Shown here piece by piece: positions 20,501 to 21,575 of a stretch of 21,575 nucleotides of DNA. Origin of the DNA: UBA6912 sp041611095 (GTDB lineage Bacteria > Actinomycetota > Acidimicrobiia > Spongiisociales > UBA5794); NCBI GenBank assembly GCA_041611095.1, contig JBFINP010000054.1, forward strand, positions 1-21,575, given 5' to 3'. The notes beneath the pieces are model-generated. The model ran no database searches. It saw only the letters and a list, made by a program, of their open reading frames with translations, and had not been told where the DNA came from. Both the position numbers and the translations under genes were made by a program. Each line of letters opens with the position of its first letter. Position 1 is the stretch's first letter.

Positions 20501-21575
20501 CACCTACACGTCGAACGCCGGCTTCAGCGGCGACGACTTGTTCACGTACGAGGTGTGCGACATCACAGGGTTGTGCGACTCCGCAACGGTATTGGTGCGT
20601 GTCGAGGTCGGCTTCGCCCGTCCGGTGGCCGGCGACGACTCCGCCTCGACACCAGAGGACACTCCAGTCACCATCGACGTCGTCGCCAACGACTCGGACG
20701 TCGACGGCAACCTCGACGCCGGCTCCGTGACAGTGCTCTCCGGCCCCTCGAGCGGCACGGTGGCGGTCGACCCCATCAGTGGGCAGGTGACGTACACGCC
20801 CAACCCAGACTTCAACGGCACGGACTCCTTCACGTATGAGATCTGCGACACGACCTCACCGAATCCGCTGTGCGACTCGGCATCGGTCGTTGTGACGGTC
20901 GACCCGGTCAACGATCCCCCGGTTGCAAACGATGACTTCGTGTCGACTGCCGAAGACACGCCCGTGACGATCGACGTGACCGCCAACGACATCGACGTCG
21001 ACGGCAACCTGGACCCGTCCACGGTCACGATCGTGTCGGGCCCGTCGAACGGGACCGCCGTCGTCGATCCGGCGACCGGCGCCGTCACGTACACCCCGAC
21101 CCTCAACTTCAACGGGATCGATACGTTCACCTACGAGGTGTGCGATAGCACCGGTGAATGCTCGACGTCGACCGCAACCGTGACCACCGAGGTCGTGCTC
21201 ATCGACGATCCGCCCGCGGCCTCGGACGACACGGCAACGACGCTCGAGGACACCCCCGTCACGATCGACGTCGTGGCGAACGATTCCGACGTCGACGGCA
21301 ACCTCGACCCCACCACGGTGAGGGTCCTGGCGGGACCTTCGAACGGGACCACCACCGTCGATCCTGTGACCGGTGCGGTGACCTACACCCCGAATCTCAA
21401 CTTCAACGGCACGGACACGTTCACCTACGAGGTATGTGACACGGATGGGGCGTGTGATGCGGCCGTCGCCAGGGTCACGGTGGATCCGGTGAACGACGCA
21501 CCGGTGGCCAACGACGATGCCGTGTCGACGGCTGAGGATTCCGTGGTGGTGGTGGATGTGGTTGCGAACGATGCC
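17511..21575 (+). CDS. Giant secreted tandem-95/DUF11 repeat protein (3' partial)
   Basis: One frame runs uninterrupted from the ATG at 17511 through the window edge: 1355 codons with no stop. The start gives a clean signal peptide (RLRRLAALLG, then a hydrophobic run, cleavage near PAEA at about 33-36). An uncharacterised beta-rich region (about 40-295) follows, then two DUF11-like domains (about 299-432 and 435-550; the second has ITYTVTVTNSGPDSA and VVTDPLPGGLTFVSA). From about residue 561 come tandem-95/cadherin-like repeats of the VANDD-AEDT-NDxDxDGNLDP-VTYTPNPNFNGTDSFTY type, eight complete and a ninth begun. Such proteins are usually surface or secreted adhesins, or structural proteins. 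A cell-wall anchor or secretion tail, if any, lies beyond the window. It starts 90 nt after the anti-sigma-like gene, so regulation by that sigma factor is possible but untested. Confidence 0.88.
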   Translation, partial: MTSYPHNRVPRLRRLAALLGMAAVVLVFLPAVPAEAAACSTAGITVRRVSSPVMYIDASISPQLLGAYVGYEITNGPTAVADAWVTVEGFTGSIVRRATNEDGIQHIGPLAAGQRVYAYFYLSATGATATSQTHNVAVYSGTPGVGAQICADPFSLTVEETIQASANKVNTVVSGPNPAELGGIMTMTVTGQTGQVGNAGTFAATPAARANWPANAYQLVDVQLSFATTGVVDDRLFVTGLNNTSQNYTATYTFIATGTTVAPTAVSPVNYIASGNQIKHTDTSGFASLLPILPAANRTTLAKQASPTTLPATGGTVTYTVTATNAGAGVVTLDSFRDVLPAGATYVAGSARYNAAVIPNPTVNGQQLTFNGVFSVSAGGSSTLTYQAALPAANGTFVNSAVAFIGATQIDTTATTTDNSPATASVIVGSPPTADLSMTKTDAVDPVAPGGPITYTVTVTNSGPDSAQSVVVTDPLPGGLTFVSAVPSQGTCSFATGVVTCSLGSVPVGTATVTIVAQTTVAGSVVNTASVSSSTADPVAANNSSSQTTTIAASNAPPVANDDAVSTAEDTAVVVDVLVNDSDFDGNLDPSSVSVVSGPSNGSVSVNSVTGAVTYTPNPNFNGTDAFTYQVCDVVGACDTATATVIVEPVNDAPVANDDAVSTAEDAAVVVDVLVNDADVDGNLDPTSVSVVSGPSSGSVSVDPTTGAVTYAPNPDFNGADSFTYQVCDTAGACDTATVDVTVDPVNDAPVANDDFVVVGEDSSVAIAVTRNDTDVEGNLDPTTVAVVSGPANGTVAVDPVTGIVTYTPDPDFNGTDTFTYEVCDTDGACDQATVNIRVDPVNDAPAAANDSATTAEDTSVVVDVLSNDTDADGNLDPSTVTILAGPTNGTASVDPVTGAVTYTPNLDFNGSDSFTYQVCDTSGACDPAVVSLTVNPVDDPPVARNDSVSALTFVPHVIDVLANDTDVDGNLDPTTVGILAGPAGGTVSVDAVTGEVTYTSNAGFSGDDLFTYEVCDITGLCDSATVLVRVEVGFARPVAGDDSASTPEDTPVTIDVVANDSDVDGNLDAGSVTVLSGPSSGTVAVDPISGQVTYTPNPDFNGTDSFTYEICDTTSPNPLCDSASVVVTVDPVNDPPVANDDFVSTAEDTPVTIDVTANDIDVDGNLDPSTVTIVSGPSNGTAVVDPATGAVTYTPTLNFNGIDTFTYEVCDSTGECSTSTATVTTEVVLIDDPPAASDDTATTLEDTPVTIDVVANDSDVDGNLDPTTVRVLAGPSNGTTTVDPVTGAVTYTPNLNFNGTDTFTYEVCDTDGACDAAVARVTVDPVNDAPVANDDAVSTAEDSVVVVDVVANDA
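19191..21575 (+). repeat. Tandem 285-297-bp repeats encoding 95-99-aa Ig/cadherin-like units
   Basis: Unit starts, set at the Asn/Ser/Gly before the Asp-Asp or Asp-Ser step, are 19191, 19479, 19767, 20058, 20346, 20631, 20928, 21222 and 21510 (cut by the edge). The spacing is 288, 288, 291, 288, 285, 297, 294 and 288 bp, always in frame. The sixth unit is longest because its Cys loop is expanded (CDTTSPNPLC in place of the usual C-x5-C). Units 1, 2 and 9 share long identical DNA stretches, pointing to recent copying. Confidence 0.92.

Overview
The window looks like a chromosomal segment of a high-GC actinomycetote. This is inferred from strong G/C third-position bias, Thr-rich linkers behind lipoprotein signals, a hemin-type HmuTUV cassette, a HadA/HadB-type dehydratase directly after rpmG (as in mycobacteria), and TANNNT boxes about 8 nt before start codons. 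Acidimicrobiia or a relative is plausible, but the sequence alone does not fix the class.

Layout. (1) 1-8864 is a peptidase-rich region. It holds a 5'-cut M15 D,D-carboxypeptidase-like lipoprotein, a small lipoprotein ending in a Cys-containing 'DGS(I/L)GC' domain, a secreted S8 subtilase on the minus strand, an HtpX-like M48 membrane protease, a second 'DGSLGC' domain gene overlapping the htpX stop, a bidirectional terminator, and a second secreted S8 subtilase on the minus strand. Each small-domain gene points tail-to-tail at a subtilase gene. (2) 9031-12639 (minus) is a tightly overlapping operon: seven-helix membrane protein, heme-binding lipoprotein, FecCD permease and ATPase. It is divergent from a TetR regulator (12761-13366), and a perfect inverted repeat in the shared intergenic region is the likely operator. 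(3) 13419-15595 is a translation block: tRNA-Tyr, tRNA-Thr, tRNA-Met, tuf, rpmG and a terminator. Between tRNA-Tyr and tRNA-Thr lie two 112/113-bp tandem units. Each repeats the first 24 nt of tRNA-Thr and carries a 15-16 nt antisense copy of its anticodon arm. (4) 15651-17420 holds a fused two-hotdog MaoC/HadAB-like dehydratase, an ECF sigma factor and a very small anti-sigma-like protein with an HxxxCxxC motif, all overlapping end to start. (5) 17511 to the window edge is one uninterrupted frame for a giant secreted protein: signal peptide, two DUF11 domains, then at least eight tandem-95 repeats, each with a DxDxDGN-like loop and a Cys pair. Its 3' end lies outside the window.

The most unusual items are the tRNA-Thr-derived repeat array and the twice-repeated pairing of the small 'DGSxGC' domain with a subtilase gene. 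Other genes are recognisable family members; functions not tied to a named family are marked as inference.
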